Source of the DNA: Mesorhizobium sp. M1C.F.Ca.ET.210.01.1.1
GTDB taxonomy: Bacteria > Pseudomonadota > Alphaproteobacteria > Rhizobiales > Rhizobiaceae
Assembly: GCF_004791585.1 (NCBI RefSeq)
Contig: NZ_SRUU01000027.1
Span: forward strand, 30,261 to 94,260
Direction: 5' to 3'
DNA: 64,000 bases
In this document: piece by piece, positions 17,423 to 26,618 of the stretch
Layout of the letters: each line of letters opens with the position of its first letter
Position numbering within the stretch: the first letter of the stretch is position 1
Translations under genes and position numbers: made by a program
The notes under the pieces: generated by a model
Database searches by the model: none
What the model was told of the DNA's origin: nothing
The model's input: the letters and a program-made list of their open reading frames with translations, nothing else

Positions 17423-17869
17423 ATGCTGATCGGCATCCCGTCGCTGCTTGGCCCGCAACTTCTGGCGACGCTCAGGGCCATGGGCCATGGCGACGAGATC
17501 GCCATCGTCGACGGCAATTATCCCGCCGAGGAACAGGCGCGCAGGCTGATCCGCGCCGACGGCCATCACGTCATTCCGGTGCTCGACGCCGTCTTGAGCG
17601 TGCTGCCGGTGGACGAGGCGGTGCCGCAGGCTTTGTTCCGCGCCTCGGTCAAAGGCGATCCGGCGCTTGCCGATCCCGTGCATCGCGAGATGGAAGCGGT
17701 CTGCGCGAAACGTGCGCCGGGCCACAAGGTGATTGCGCTGGCCGGCGCCGACTTCTATGCACGAGTCAAGGCCGCGCATGCGATCGTGGCGACCAGCGAA
17801 CCCAGGCTCTACGCCAACATCATCATCCGCAAGGGCGTGATCCATCCGCCGGAGACCGACAAGACATGA
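17423..17869 (+). CDS. RbsD/FucU-family sugar mutarotase
   Basis: A 148-residue protein that probably interconverts sugar anomers or pyranose/furanose forms after uptake. The N-terminus MLIGIPSLLGPQLLATLRAMGHGDEI matches the RbsD/FucU family, including the GHGDE stretch with the catalytic His. It begins two bases after the frcR stop, and its last four bases (ATGA) overlap frcK, so the three are translationally linked. The exact sugar is inferred from context (fructose). Confidence 0.85.
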   Translation: MLIGIPSLLGPQLLATLRAMGHGDEIAIVDGNYPAEEQARRLIRADGHHVIPVLDAVLSVLPVDEAVPQALFRASVKGDPALADPVHREMEAVCAKRAPGHKVIALAGADFYARVKAAHAIVATSEPRLYANIIIRKGVIHPPETDKT

Positions 17870-18789
17870 TCCTTTGTTGTGGCGAAGCCCTGATCGACAT
17901 GCTGCCGCGCACGACGAGCGAAGGCGAAGCGGCCTTCGCGCCCTATGTCGGCGGGGCCGTGTTCAACACCGCAATCGCGCTTGGGCGGCTGGGCGCCCCG
18001 GCGGGCTTCTTCTCCGGCCTTTCCTCCGACCTTTTCGGCAGCCAGCTCCGCGAGGCGCTAGGGGCGAGCAAGGTGAGCTCGACCTATGCGCACACCTCGC
18101 CGAGGCCCACGACGCTCGCCTTCGTGCGGCTCGACAACGGCCAGGCGACCTACACATTCTACGACGAAAACACCGCCGGCCGCATGCTCACCATCGAGGA
18201 CCTGCCGAAGCTTGGCGCCGAGATCGAGGCGATGCTGTTCGGCGCTATCAGCCTTATCTCGGAGCCCGCAGGATCCGCCTATGAAGAGTTCATGCGGCGC
18301 GAGCACGGGAGCCGGGTGATGATGCTCGACCCCAACATCCGGCCGAACTTCATCCCGGACAAGGCCAAGCATCTGAGGCGTGTCCGCGAGATGATGGCGA
18401 TGGCCGACATCGTCAAACTGTCGGACGAGGACCTCAACTGGTTCGACGAAGCGGGCTCGCATGAGGATGTCGTGCGCAACTGGCTGGATCGCGGACCCAA
18501 GCTGATTGTCGTCACGCACGGCAGCGAAGGCGCGGTAGGTTACAGCAAGGAGCATAAGGTCACCGTCGTGCCGCAGAAGGTGAAGGTGGTCGACACGGTC
18601 GGCGCAGGCGACACCTTCAATGCCGGCATCCTCGCCTCGCTGCACGAGCAGGGCCTGCTCACCAAGGCCGCGATCGGCGACCTTTCCGAGGACGCGATCC
18701 GCAACGCGTTGGAACTGGGCGCAAAGGCGGCTGCGGTGACAGTGTCGCGAGCCGGCGCCAACCCACCCTGGCAGCACGAAATCGCCTAA
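17866..18789 (+). CDS. frcK: PfkB-family fructokinase
   Basis: A 307-residue ribokinase-fold sugar kinase that phosphorylates the imported sugar. The N-terminal GEALIDMLP and the C-terminal DTVGAGDTFNAGIL, with the catalytic Asp and anion hole, are intact. It overlaps the mutarotase gene by ATGA. In S. meliloti the equivalent gene frcK is in the frcBCAK operon; here it is on the divergent arm together with the regulator. Confidence 0.88.
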   Translation: MILCCGEALIDMLPRTTSEGEAAFAPYVGGAVFNTAIALGRLGAPAGFFSGLSSDLFGSQLREALGASKVSSTYAHTSPRPTTLAFVRLDNGQATYTFYDENTAGRMLTIEDLPKLGAEIEAMLFGAISLISEPAGSAYEEFMRREHGSRVMMLDPNIRPNFIPDKAKHLRRVREMMAMADIVKLSDEDLNWFDEAGSHEDVVRNWLDRGPKLIVVTHGSEGAVGYSKEHKVTVVPQKVKVVDTVGAGDTFNAGILASLHEQGLLTKAAIGDLSEDAIRNALELGAKAAAVTVSRAGANPPWQHEIA

Positions 18790-19032
18790 TCAGCTGTCCG
18801 AGGGCCCCTGCCCGGCCGATCACTTTATGTTTCCGAAGGCCGGAACAGCGAGATAAAAGGCTCCGGGAACGGGCCCGGAAGCCCGGTTTTCCGGCTTCTT
18901 CTGGCAATACGCCGGCAAAAGACGGTAACGGGCTGCGACACTTGCGCAATTCGCCTCGGTCGTGGCCGGCTTTTTCAGCCATGCCAAGTCTGGTACCAGC
19001 GGGCCGGTTTACTGGCAGCATTTGAGGCCGAC

Positions 19033-20175
19033 ATGCAATTCATCGATCTTGGCGCGCAGCGCGAACGCATCCGCGACCGGCTGAAGGCCGCAATCGACCG
19101 TGTGGTCGAAGACGGCCGTTATATCCTCGGCCCGCAGGTCACCGAATTCGAGAACAAGCTCGCGGCTTACGTCGGCGTCAAGCATGTGGTGGCCTGCGCC
19201 AACGGCACCGATGCGCTGCTTCTGCCGCTGTTTGCCGCCGGCATCGGTCCGGGCGACGCGGTGTTCGTGCCGAGCTTCACCTTCGCCGCGACCGCCGAAG
19301 TGGTGGCGCTCGCCAAGGCCGAGCCTGTCTTCGTCGACGTCGATCCCGACACCTACAATATCGACATCGCAAGCCTCGAGGCGGCGATCGAGATGATCAA
19401 GAAGGAAGGCCGGCTGAAGCCGAAGGCGGTCATCCCGGTCGACCTGTTCGGCCTTGCCGCGGACTACGATGCGATCATGGCGATCGCCAAGCGCGAGAAC
19501 CTGCTGGTGATCGAAGATGCCGCCCAGTCGATGGGCGGCTCCGCCGAGGGCACGATGTGCGGCGCCTTCGGCCATGTCGGCTCGACCAGCTTCTATCCGG
19601 CGAAGCCCCTTGGCTGCTACGGTGACGGCGGCGCGATGTTCACCAATGACGGCGCGCTGGCCGACAAGCTGCGTTCCTTCGCCTTCCACGGCAAGGGCGA
19701 GACGCAGTACGACAACGTCCGCGTCGGCATCAATTCGCGCCTCGACACGCTGCAGGCGGCGATCCTGATCGAGAAGCTTGCCATCCTCGACGAAGAGATG
19801 GCGGCGCGGCAGGCCGTCGCCGACCGCTATGCCAAGGGGCTTGGCGACATCGTCAAGGCATCACGCAATCTGGGCCATGGCCGCTCGGCCTGGGCGCAAT
19901 ACGCGATCGAGACCCCGAAGCGCGATGGGCTGAAGGCGCATCTGAGCGATAAGGGCATCCCGTCGGTCATCTACTATGTGAAGCCGCTGCACGAGCAAAT
20001 CGCCTATCGCGACTATCCGCGCACGCCGACCGGCCTCGCCGTCTCGGAAAAGCTGCCGAAGCAGATCCTTTGCCTGCCCATGCACGCCTATCTCGGTGAA
20101 GCCGACCAGGACAAGATCATCGAGGCGATCCGCAACTACGTCGGCTCGAATTCGGCGCACGTCGCGGCGGCTTAA
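19033..20175 (+). CDS. DegT/DnrJ/EryC1/StrS (WbpE-like) nucleotide-sugar aminotransferase
   Basis: A 380-residue PLP enzyme that aminates a keto-sugar nucleotide. The catalytic lysine lies in SFYPAKPLGCYGDGGA. The stretches ILGPQVTEFE, CANGTDALLLP and NSRLDTLQAAIL are very like WbpE, which makes a 3-amino-uronate precursor in Pseudomonas. It stands alone, 243 bases after frcK and about 6.5 kb before the polysaccharide locus, so a role in surface glycan synthesis is inferred. The substrate cannot be read from the sequence. Confidence 0.85.
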   Translation: MQFIDLGAQRERIRDRLKAAIDRVVEDGRYILGPQVTEFENKLAAYVGVKHVVACANGTDALLLPLFAAGIGPGDAVFVPSFTFAATAEVVALAKAEPVFVDVDPDTYNIDIASLEAAIEMIKKEGRLKPKAVIPVDLFGLAADYDAIMAIAKRENLLVIEDAAQSMGGSAEGTMCGAFGHVGSTSFYPAKPLGCYGDGGAMFTNDGALADKLRSFAFHGKGETQYDNVRVGINSRLDTLQAAILIEKLAILDEEMAARQAVADRYAKGLGDIVKASRNLGHGRSAWAQYAIETPKRDGLKAHLSDKGIPSVIYYVKPLHEQIAYRDYPRTPTGLAVSEKLPKQILCLPMHAYLGEADQDKIIEAIRNYVGSNSAHVAAA

Positions 20176-20331
20176 AGAGCCCATGGGCGAGATCACGGTC
20201 TCGGCGGGCTCCAGCAGTAGGCCGATGACGGCCCCAGCGCCATGATGCCTCAGGCTGTCCCGGTCGTTGTGACGTATTCCGACTGACCGGTACGCGCGTT
20301 GAAGTTCGTCAGCGTGGCCGCGAGAAGGTAT

Positions 20332-20682
20332 TCATTCCGGGCAAAAAGCCCCAGTCAGGATCAACGTGACCGCGCGGCCGGGGCTCGCAAGTTGGCCGCT
20401 GCGCGCCTTGGCCAGCGCAAGAAGATAGGTATCGGAGACTGGGCTGAGGTCAGGATTTTCGCCGCATCGATATCGCCGGAGCCAACCAGACTCGCATCGT
20501 CAAGCGTGAAAGGAGGTGCATCCGGCCGAGGCGACACTAGAGCAATCCCGTTGCGCTGGCCGCCGGCGCAGAGAGCGCCGGGCGAGATCGGTGATGATCT
20601 CGCCGACGCTGCGATTCTGCTGCCGGGCCATCGCCTTGGTCGCGATCAAGACGTCGTCATCGATTGCCAGTGTGGTTCTCAC
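20332..20682 (-). pseudogene. Decayed vapBC toxin-antitoxin pair
   Basis: From the GTG at 20682 (GAGGAGG upstream) the frame encodes a VapB-type ribbon-helix-helix antitoxin: MRTTLAIDDDVLIATKAMA, then SVGEIITDLARRSLRRRP. After RRPAQ the expected NGIALVSPRPDAPP continues only in another frame. The next segment, DDASLVGSGDIDAAKILTSAQ, followed after another one-base shift by SDTYLLALAKARSGQLAS, matches the C-terminal part of a VapC PIN-domain toxin. The PIN N-terminus and the true end are missing. Two frameshifts and internal deletions make it a remnant; only the short antitoxin piece could be translated. Confidence 0.65.
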
Positions 20683-20786
20683 ATCGCCCTCCTCGGTACG
20701 CATCAACTAACACGCATCAAATTGAAGCGGCGACGACCGATACTCAAGTGATACGCGGGGCCGCAACCTGATGAAACACCTTCGTT

Positions 20787-20861
20787 TGGGTATTTATGGG
20801 TCATTTAATGGGTAAAACCATTTCTTGATTTTTTGGGTATTTTTGGGTACATATTTGGGTA
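20787..20861 (+). repeat. Duplicated triple TGGGTA array before fic
   Basis: TGGGTA (one copy TGGGTC) begins at 20787, 20797, 20809, 20834, 20844 and 20856. The spacing 10-12 occurs twice, with the second triplet displaced by exactly 47 bases. The final box runs into the ATG of the Fic gene. It looks like an operator array duplicated in tandem. Confidence 0.65.
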
Positions 20862-21922
20862 TGGCTCTGAAGATCGACTCCCTGCAGATAACCCCCGAAA
20901 TCCTTGCCCTCGTTTCAGAGATTGATGAGTTCAAAGGGGCTTGGCGGGCGCTGGGCACGCTCGCGCCAGAACGCCTATCGGCTCTGCGCCGCGTTGCGAC
21001 CATCGAAAGCATTGGCTCTTCTACCCGTATCGAAGGCAGTAAGCTTACGGACGCCGAAGTGAAGCGGCTCCTTGCCAACCTCGACATCAAATCCTTCGAA
21101 ACCCGCGACGAGCAGGAAGTCGCCGGATATGCGCAAGTGATGGAGACGATCTTCTCACATTTCGATGCGATTGATCTGACCGAAAATCACGTCATGCAGC
21201 TGCACCGTGACCTGCTAGCGTTCAGCAACAAAGATGAGCGTCATCGCGGCGCGTACAAGACACTGGCAAACAATGTCAGTGCGTTCGATGCCGACGGTAA
21301 AGAGATCGGCGTCATCTTCGAAACAGCGACGCCTTTCGACACGCCAAAGCGGATGAAAGAACTTATCGAGTGGACGCGCCGTACGCTCAACGAGCAAAGC
21401 CTGCATCCTCTACTCATCATCGCCATCTTCACCGTGGTGTTTTTGGAAATCCACCCATTCCAGGATGGCAATGGGAGGCTCTCGCGCATTCTGACGACGC
21501 TCCTGCTGATACGTAGCGGGTATGCGTATGTGGCTTACTCTTCACTTGAAAGCGTGATTGAGAACAGCAAGGAGGGCTACTATCTGGCACTGCGCCAAAC
21601 CCAGAAAACGATCCGCAGTCCCAAGCCCAACTGGCAGCCTTGGGCCGTTTATTTTCTGCGCGCTCTTCAGCAGCAAAAACGCCGCCTTGAAAAAAAAATC
21701 GAGCGCGAACGCCTCGTGCTCGGCGCGCTATCGGAGCTCTCCCTTCAAATCGTTGAAGCGATCAAGGAGCGCGGGCGCATGACCATTGGCGAGATCGTCA
21801 ATCTGACAGGCGCAAACCGCAACACCGTCAAAAAACATCTGGCCATGTTGGTCGAGGCAAAGCACCTGGCGCAGCATGGAACCAAGAAGGGCACATGGTA
21901 TAGCAATGGCGAGACCAGCTGA
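20861..21922 (+). CDS. Fic-domain protein with C-terminal winged helix
   Basis: A 353-residue probable AMP-transferase. The Fic core HPFQDGNGR is complete at residues 198-206, with catalytic His198. An N-terminal inhibitory motif STRIEG at 54-59 fits the [S/T]xxxE[G/N] pattern of self-inhibited class II Fic proteins. The C-terminal 60 residues (VEAIKERGRMTIGEIVNLTGANRNTVKKHL) form a winged helix, so the protein may bind its own promoter. The ATG at 20861 was chosen because it gives the usual N-terminus; a TTG at 20825 is less likely. Flanking TA and IS remnants suggest an acquired gene. Confidence 0.88.
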   Translation: MALKIDSLQITPEILALVSEIDEFKGAWRALGTLAPERLSALRRVATIESIGSSTRIEGSKLTDAEVKRLLANLDIKSFETRDEQEVAGYAQVMETIFSHFDAIDLTENHVMQLHRDLLAFSNKDERHRGAYKTLANNVSAFDADGKEIGVIFETATPFDTPKRMKELIEWTRRTLNEQSLHPLLIIAIFTVVFLEIHPFQDGNGRLSRILTTLLLIRSGYAYVAYSSLESVIENSKEGYYLALRQTQKTIRSPKPNWQPWAVYFLRALQQQKRRLEKKIERERLVLGALSELSLQIVEAIKERGRMTIGEIVNLTGANRNTVKKHLAMLVEAKHLAQHGTKKGTWYSNGETS

Positions 21923-21951
21923 CCTTAGCCCTTCTTACGCACGGCGGTGGG

Positions 21952-22510
21952 GTTCGAGCAGACGGCGGACGCATGACATCGGATGGCGGCGTCCTGCTTC
22001 TGGCGGCCGCCGAGCGGCCTTTGCGACTGGCCGCGCGCTTGCGGCTGCGATCCACGTTCAACGAGCGCGGCGGGTGAGGCATGCGATCGCCGACGCGCCC
22101 GCATCTTGCGATCGCCTGCGGCTACGAGGATGCCAACGATCCGATCGGCTGCGCACTACCCAGCCTTCAAGCTCGCCTGCCATGATCCTGCGCCCGGCAA
22201 GGCCACGACAGGCAAGGAGATCTCCGGCCATCTGCGTCGCCTCGTGCTCCGCATCCGCGCCCGCTGGCCGACCACCCGTATCCTGGTGCCCGGCGACGGC
22301 CACTACGGCTGCGCGCAGACGAGAGCGCGACGACATTCGCACTCGACGCGCGCTCAAGCGCAAGCCTGTGCTGCGCGGCTATGCCGAGACCCGCCACAAG
22401 GCGAAGTCCTGGAGGGCAGGACGCCGCACCTGCGCGGATCGAGGCGATCGCCACGGGCTTCGACGCACGCTCGTCGTCACCAATCTCGGCGATGTGGTCT
22501 GCTCCGTGGT
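21952..22510 (+). mobile_element. IS1380-type transposase remnant
   Basis: Pieces of an IS1380-family DDE transposase are readable in three plus-strand frames: RADGGRMTSDGGVLLLAAAE, LAIACGYEDAND, GKEISGHLRRLVLRIRARWP with GDGHYG, and RTRRALKRKPVLRGYAETR with LVVTNLGD. A full element is about 1.6 kb; here only about 0.56 kb survives, with frameshifts and internal deletions. No terminal inverted repeats could be paired by eye. It fills the space between fic and cysQ. Confidence 0.7.
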
Positions 22511-22536
22511 TGAACGGGCCAGCGACGCTATCATGA

Positions 22537-23358
22537 TCAGCTTGGCATGGCGACTTTGCCGCTGGCAATGAAATGCGGGTTGGCGAAATCGCTGTCGCTC
22601 ACCTGGTTGCGCTTGCCGTAGACGAGTGGCTGGCCGTCTAGCGTGCGGGTCATGCCGCCGGCGGCGCGCAGCACGGCATCGCCGGCCGCCGTGTCCCATT
22701 CCATGGTGCGGCCGAAGCGCGGGTAGACGTCGGCCTCGGCGGCGGCGAGCAGGCAGAATTTCAGCGACGAGCCGATCGAGACGATTTCGGCGGCGCCAAG
22801 ATCGCGGATGAAGGCGTCGGTTTCCGGCGTGTTGTGCGAGCGGCTGGCGACGACGGCCAGCGGCGCGCCCCCTTCGCGCACGGCAATCGGCCGGCGGCCG
22901 ACAATGCGATAGTCGCTATCGACGTCAATCGATTCAGCCTTGCCCGGCCGTCCGGAGAAAAAGCGTCCCGTGCAAGGCGCGAAGACGACGCCCACTTCCG
23001 GCACGCCGTGGCGCACCAGCGCTATGTTGACGGTGAAATCGGTGCGGCGATTGACGAATTCCTTGGTGCCGTCGAGCGGATCGATAAGGAAGAAGGAGCC
23101 GTCGAGATCGGGCGTCGCGACGCCCGCCGCAACCTCCTCCTCGGCCACGCAAGGGATGTCGGGATAAGCGGCGCGCAGGCCGGCCAGGATGATCTTCTCG
23201 CTTTCGCGGTCAGCCTCCGTCACCGGCGAAGAATCGGACTTTTCATCGACGGCGCAGCCTTCGTGGAAGACGCGCATCACCTCGCGCCCGGCGTCTAGCG
23301 CCAGACGCTCGAAGACGCCGAGCATCGCCTCGTCGTCAGATACCGCCGCCATTGTCAT
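22537..23358 (-). CDS. cysQ: 3'(2'),5'-bisphosphate nucleotidase
   Basis: It removes the 3'-phosphate from PAP/PAPS, recycling the by-product of sulfotransferases and PAPS reduction. The inositol-monophosphatase-fold motifs DPLDGTKEF and WDTAAGDAVL, which bind metal ions, are present. I use the ATG at 23358 (273 residues); a second ATG lies at 23352. The start overlaps the end of cysNC by about 23 bases, which argues for coupling. Presence with cysD-cysNC indicates PAPS is made and consumed here. Confidence 0.9.
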   Translation of the reverse strand: MTMAAVSDDEAMLGVFERLALDAGREVMRVFHEGCAVDEKSDSSPVTEADRESEKIILAGLRAAYPDIPCVAEEEVAAGVATPDLDGSFFLIDPLDGTKEFVNRRTDFTVNIALVRHGVPEVGVVFAPCTGRFFSGRPGKAESIDVDSDYRIVGRRPIAVREGGAPLAVVASRSHNTPETDAFIRDLGAAEIVSIGSSLKFCLLAAAEADVYPRFGRTMEWDTAAGDAVLRAAGGMTRTLDGQPLVYGKRNQVSDSDFANPHFIASGKVAMPS

Positions 23359-25273
23359 ACTGCTCTTGGGCAATGTCGCGCTCAGTCAACCAGTGTTCCA
23401 GGGCTTCCGCCATCTCCTGCGGGCTCCTGCCGAGCGTCTTGAGATGGATTTCGGGTTTCTCCGGCGCTTCATAAGGAGAATCGACGCCGGTGAAATTCTT
23501 GATCTCGCCGCTCAAGGCGCGGGCGTAAAGGCCCTTCGGGTCGCGGCGGGCGCATTCCTCGAACGGCGTGTCGACGAACACCTCGACGAATTCGCCCTCG
23601 GCCATCAGCTCGCGCGCCATGCGCCGCTCGGCGGCGAAGGGCGAGATGAAGGAGACGATGACGATCAGGCCGGCATCGGCCATCAGCTTGGCCACTTCGG
23701 CGACGCGGCGGATGTTTTCGACGCGATCGGCGTCGGTGAAGCCGAGATCTCGGTTGAGGCCGTGGCGGACATTGTCGCCGTCGAGGATGTAGGTGTGGCG
23801 GCCGGACGCAAACAGCTTCTTCTCGAAGAGGTTGGCGATGGTCGACTTGCCCGAGCCCGACAGGCCGGTGAACCAGAACACGGCCGGGCGCTGATTCTTC
23901 AGATCGGAGCGGCCGCGCTTGCCGACATCGAGCGACTGCCAGTGGATGTTCTCGGCGCGGCGCAGCGAATGCAGAATCATGCCGGCGCCGACCGTGGCAT
24001 TGGTGATGCGATCGATCAGGATGAAGGCGCCGGTCGTGCGGTTCTCGGCGAAGTGGTCGAAGGCGATCGGCGCCCGCGTCGAAAGATTGCAGACGCCGAC
24101 CTCGTTGAGGTCGAGGGACTTCGCCGCCTCATGCGCGAAATCGTTGACGTTGACGCGGTATTTGAGCTCGGTGACAGTGGCGCTGACCTGGTCGGTCTCG
24201 GTGCGCAAAATGTAGGAGCGGCCGGGCAGCAGCGCCTGCTCGTCGAACCAGACGATGCTGGCGGCGAACTGGTCGGCGACCTGCGGACGCGCGGTCGGCG
24301 AGACCAGCATGTTGCCGCGCGACACCTCGACCTCGTCTTCGAGAACGAGCGTGATGGCCTGGCCGGCCACCGCCTGCTCAAGGTCGCCGCCATGCGCGAC
24401 GATGCGCTTGACGCGCGAGACCCTGCCCGACTTGGCGACCACGACCTCGTCGCCTTGCGAAACCGTGCCCGAAGCGATGGTGCCGGCAAAACCGCGGAAG
24501 TCGAGGTTCGGGCGATTTACATACTGGACGGGGAAGCGGAACGGCAGTTCGACGGCAGCCTCATCGACAGACACGGTTTCCAGATGCTCGATCAGCGACG
24601 GTCCGGAATACCAGGGCGTACGCTCCGAGCGGCTGGTGACATTGTCGCCGAAGCGCGCCGACATCGGGATCGACACGACGCTGACGAAGCCCAGGCTTTG
24701 CGCGAACGCGCTGTAGTCGGCCACGATGCCGTCGAAGACCGTCTTGTCGAAGCCGACGAGGTCGATCTTGTTGACGGCAAGCACGATGTGGCGGATGCCG
24801 AGCAGCGAGGCGATGATCGAGTGGCGCCGGGTCTGGCGCAGCACGCCCTGGCGCGCGTCGATCAGCACGATGGCGAGATCGGCGGTCGAGGCGCCGGTCG
24901 CCATGTTGCGCGTGTATTGCTCGTGGCCGGGCGTATCGGCGACGATGAACTTGCGCTTCGGCGTGGCGAAGAAACGGTAGGCGACGTCGATGGTGATGCC
25001 CTGCTCGCGCTCGGCCTCCAGCCCGTCGACCAGAAGCGCGAAATCGACGTCGTCGCCTGTGGTGCCGTGCTTGCGCGAATCGCGCTCGAGCGCGGCGAGC
25101 TGGTCCTCGAAAATCTGCTTGGTGTCGGAAAGCAGCCGGCCGATCAGCGTCGACTTGCCGTCGTCGACCGAGCCGCAAGTCAGGAAGCGCAGCAGCGACT
25201 TCTTTTCCTGCGCGGCCATGTAGTCGCGGATCGAGTCTGTGGGAGCGAGGCTCTTGGCCATGATGTGGCGCAT
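23336..25273 (-). CDS. cysNC: Fused sulfate adenylyltransferase subunit 1 / adenylylsulfate kinase
   Basis: A 645-residue bifunctional enzyme. The N-terminal two thirds is the GTPase subunit of ATP sulfurylase, with P-loop GSVDDGKST, DTPGHEQY and NKIDL. The C-terminal 200 residues are APS kinase, with its own P-loop GLSGSGKST and the DGDNVRHGLNRDLGF stretch. Together with CysD it makes PAPS from sulfate. The same fusion occurs as NodQ in rhizobia, but no nod genes are nearby, so a housekeeping or glycan-sulfation role is more likely. It starts two bases after the cysD stop. Confidence 0.94.
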   Translation of the reverse strand: MRHIMAKSLAPTDSIRDYMAAQEKKSLLRFLTCGSVDDGKSTLIGRLLSDTKQIFEDQLAALERDSRKHGTTGDDVDFALLVDGLEAEREQGITIDVAYRFFATPKRKFIVADTPGHEQYTRNMATGASTADLAIVLIDARQGVLRQTRRHSIIASLLGIRHIVLAVNKIDLVGFDKTVFDGIVADYSAFAQSLGFVSVVSIPMSARFGDNVTSRSERTPWYSGPSLIEHLETVSVDEAAVELPFRFPVQYVNRPNLDFRGFAGTIASGTVSQGDEVVVAKSGRVSRVKRIVAHGGDLEQAVAGQAITLVLEDEVEVSRGNMLVSPTARPQVADQFAASIVWFDEQALLPGRSYILRTETDQVSATVTELKYRVNVNDFAHEAAKSLDLNEVGVCNLSTRAPIAFDHFAENRTTGAFILIDRITNATVGAGMILHSLRRAENIHWQSLDVGKRGRSDLKNQRPAVFWFTGLSGSGKSTIANLFEKKLFASGRHTYILDGDNVRHGLNRDLGFTDADRVENIRRVAEVAKLMADAGLIVIVSFISPFAAERRMARELMAEGEFVEVFVDTPFEECARRDPKGLYARALSGEIKNFTGVDSPYEAPEKPEIHLKTLGRSPQEMAEALEHWLTERDIAQEQYDNGGGI

Positions 25274-25275
25274 TG

Positions 25276-26181
25276 TCAGAAATACCCCTCGCGCTTCTTC
25301 TTTTCCATGGAGCCCGCCTCGTCGCGATCGATGAGGCGGCCCTGGCGCTCGGACGTGCGGGCGGTCAGCATCTCGCCGACGATGGCCTCCAGCGTATCGG
25401 CATCGGATTCGATAGCCCCCGTCAGCGGATAGCAGCCCAACGTGCGAAAGCGCACGAGACGGTTCTCGACCGTTTCGCCGGGGCGCAGTTGCATGCGGTC
25501 ATCGTCCTTCATGATGAGCATGCCGTCGCGTTCGACAACCGGCCGCTCCTTGGCGAAATAGAGCGGTACGATCGGGATATTCTCCTGCAAGATATACTGC
25601 CAGATGTCGAGCTCGGTCCAGTTGGACAGCGGGAAGACGCGGATCGACTCGCCCGCCGCGATGCGGGTGTTGAAGATCTTCCACATTTCCGGCCGCTGGT
25701 TCTTCGGATCCCAGGCATGCTGCGCATTGCGGAAGGAAAAGATACGCTCCTTGGCGCGCGACTTCTCCTCATCGCGGCGGGCGCCGCCGAAGGCGGCGTC
25801 GAAGCCGTATTTGTCGAGCGCCTGGCGCAGAGCCACCGTCTTCATCACATTGGTGTGGGTGTTGGAGCCGTGATCGAAGGGGTTGATGTTGTCGCGCACG
25901 CCGTCCTCGTTGACATGGACGAGCAGGTCGAAGCCGAGCTTCTGCGCCATCTGGTCGCGAAAGGTGATCATCTCGCGGAACTTCCAGGTCGTGTCGACAT
26001 GCAGGAAGGGAAAAGGCGGCTTGGCGGGATAAAAGGCCTTCATGGCCAGATGCATCAGCACGGAAGAATCCTTCCCGACCGAATAGAGCATCACCGGCTT
26101 GGAGAAAGAGGCCGCAACCTCACGGAAGATGTGGATGGATTCGGCCTCGAGCCGCTGCAGATGGGTGAGCGTGATGTTCAT
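25276..26181 (-). CDS. cysD: Sulfate adenylyltransferase subunit 2
   Basis: The 301-residue catalytic ATP-sulfurylase subunit, a PP-loop ATPase (SVGKDSSVLMHLAMKAF), acting with the GTPase half of CysNC. The HVDTTWKFREMI and GARRDEEKSRAKERIFSFR stretches are typical. It is the first gene of cysD-cysNC-cysQ. The 437-base region upstream separates it from the divergent polysaccharide locus. Confidence 0.95.
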   Translation of the reverse strand: MNITLTHLQRLEAESIHIFREVAASFSKPVMLYSVGKDSSVLMHLAMKAFYPAKPPFPFLHVDTTWKFREMITFRDQMAQKLGFDLLVHVNEDGVRDNINPFDHGSNTHTNVMKTVALRQALDKYGFDAAFGGARRDEEKSRAKERIFSFRNAQHAWDPKNQRPEMWKIFNTRIAAGESIRVFPLSNWTELDIWQYILQENIPIVPLYFAKERPVVERDGMLIMKDDDRMQLRPGETVENRLVRFRTLGCYPLTGAIESDADTLEAIVGEMLTARTSERQGRLIDRDEAGSMEKKKREGYF

Positions 26182-26618
26182 GGACTATCGAGCGTTCTTT
26201 CGTGCCGGCCAGAACCTTGCAGCAGGCGATAGGCGCGGTTTCCTGAAAACAGCCCGTCAAGCCCTGGACACTTCTCGCGGGCGTTCTAGCAGATCACCAT
26301 CGCCCATAACAATGCAAGACGCGCGCCGGTCACGGCGCTTCGGGAATGAATTTTCCACGTGGACCCGACAAAGCGGAAAATCCTCCCAGACAGGCTGGGC
26401 AATTGAAAGGCGCCGAACAAACCTATTGCATCGATCGGTGAGATTGACTTCCAGCGGCCTTTGACCATGCGCCGATTTTTGACCGAACATCCTTCTGCCG
26501 CCCTATCGGAGAGCAGAGCCAGCCGCTATACCGGCGCGGGAAACGGGGCGACGCGCGGTGGAACGCCGTGGAGGGCAGCTGATCGCTGCCTCCGCAGGTC
26601 TGCGCACAACCTGGAAGA
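26182..26618. other. Intergenic region between cysD and the O-antigen locus
   Basis: A 437-base divergent spacer. I see no convincing gene; the short frames here lack ribosome binding sites and family resemblance. It must hold promoters for cysD and for the ligase-like gene, but no strong -35/-10 pair stands out. Confidence 0.5.

Noticed and set aside
18860..18910. Terminator after frcK
   Set aside because: GC-rich imperfect inverted repeats occur here, but without a convincing stem plus T-run, so I did not call one.
23189..25432. 747-residue plus-strand open frame opposite cysNC
   Set aside because: Fully covered by cysNC motifs on the other strand; no start signal or domain.
22537..26181. 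nodPQ nodulation genes
   Set aside because: The cysD-cysNC pair is homologous to nodPQ, but the adjoining cysQ and the absence of any other nod gene or nod box favour general sulfate activation.
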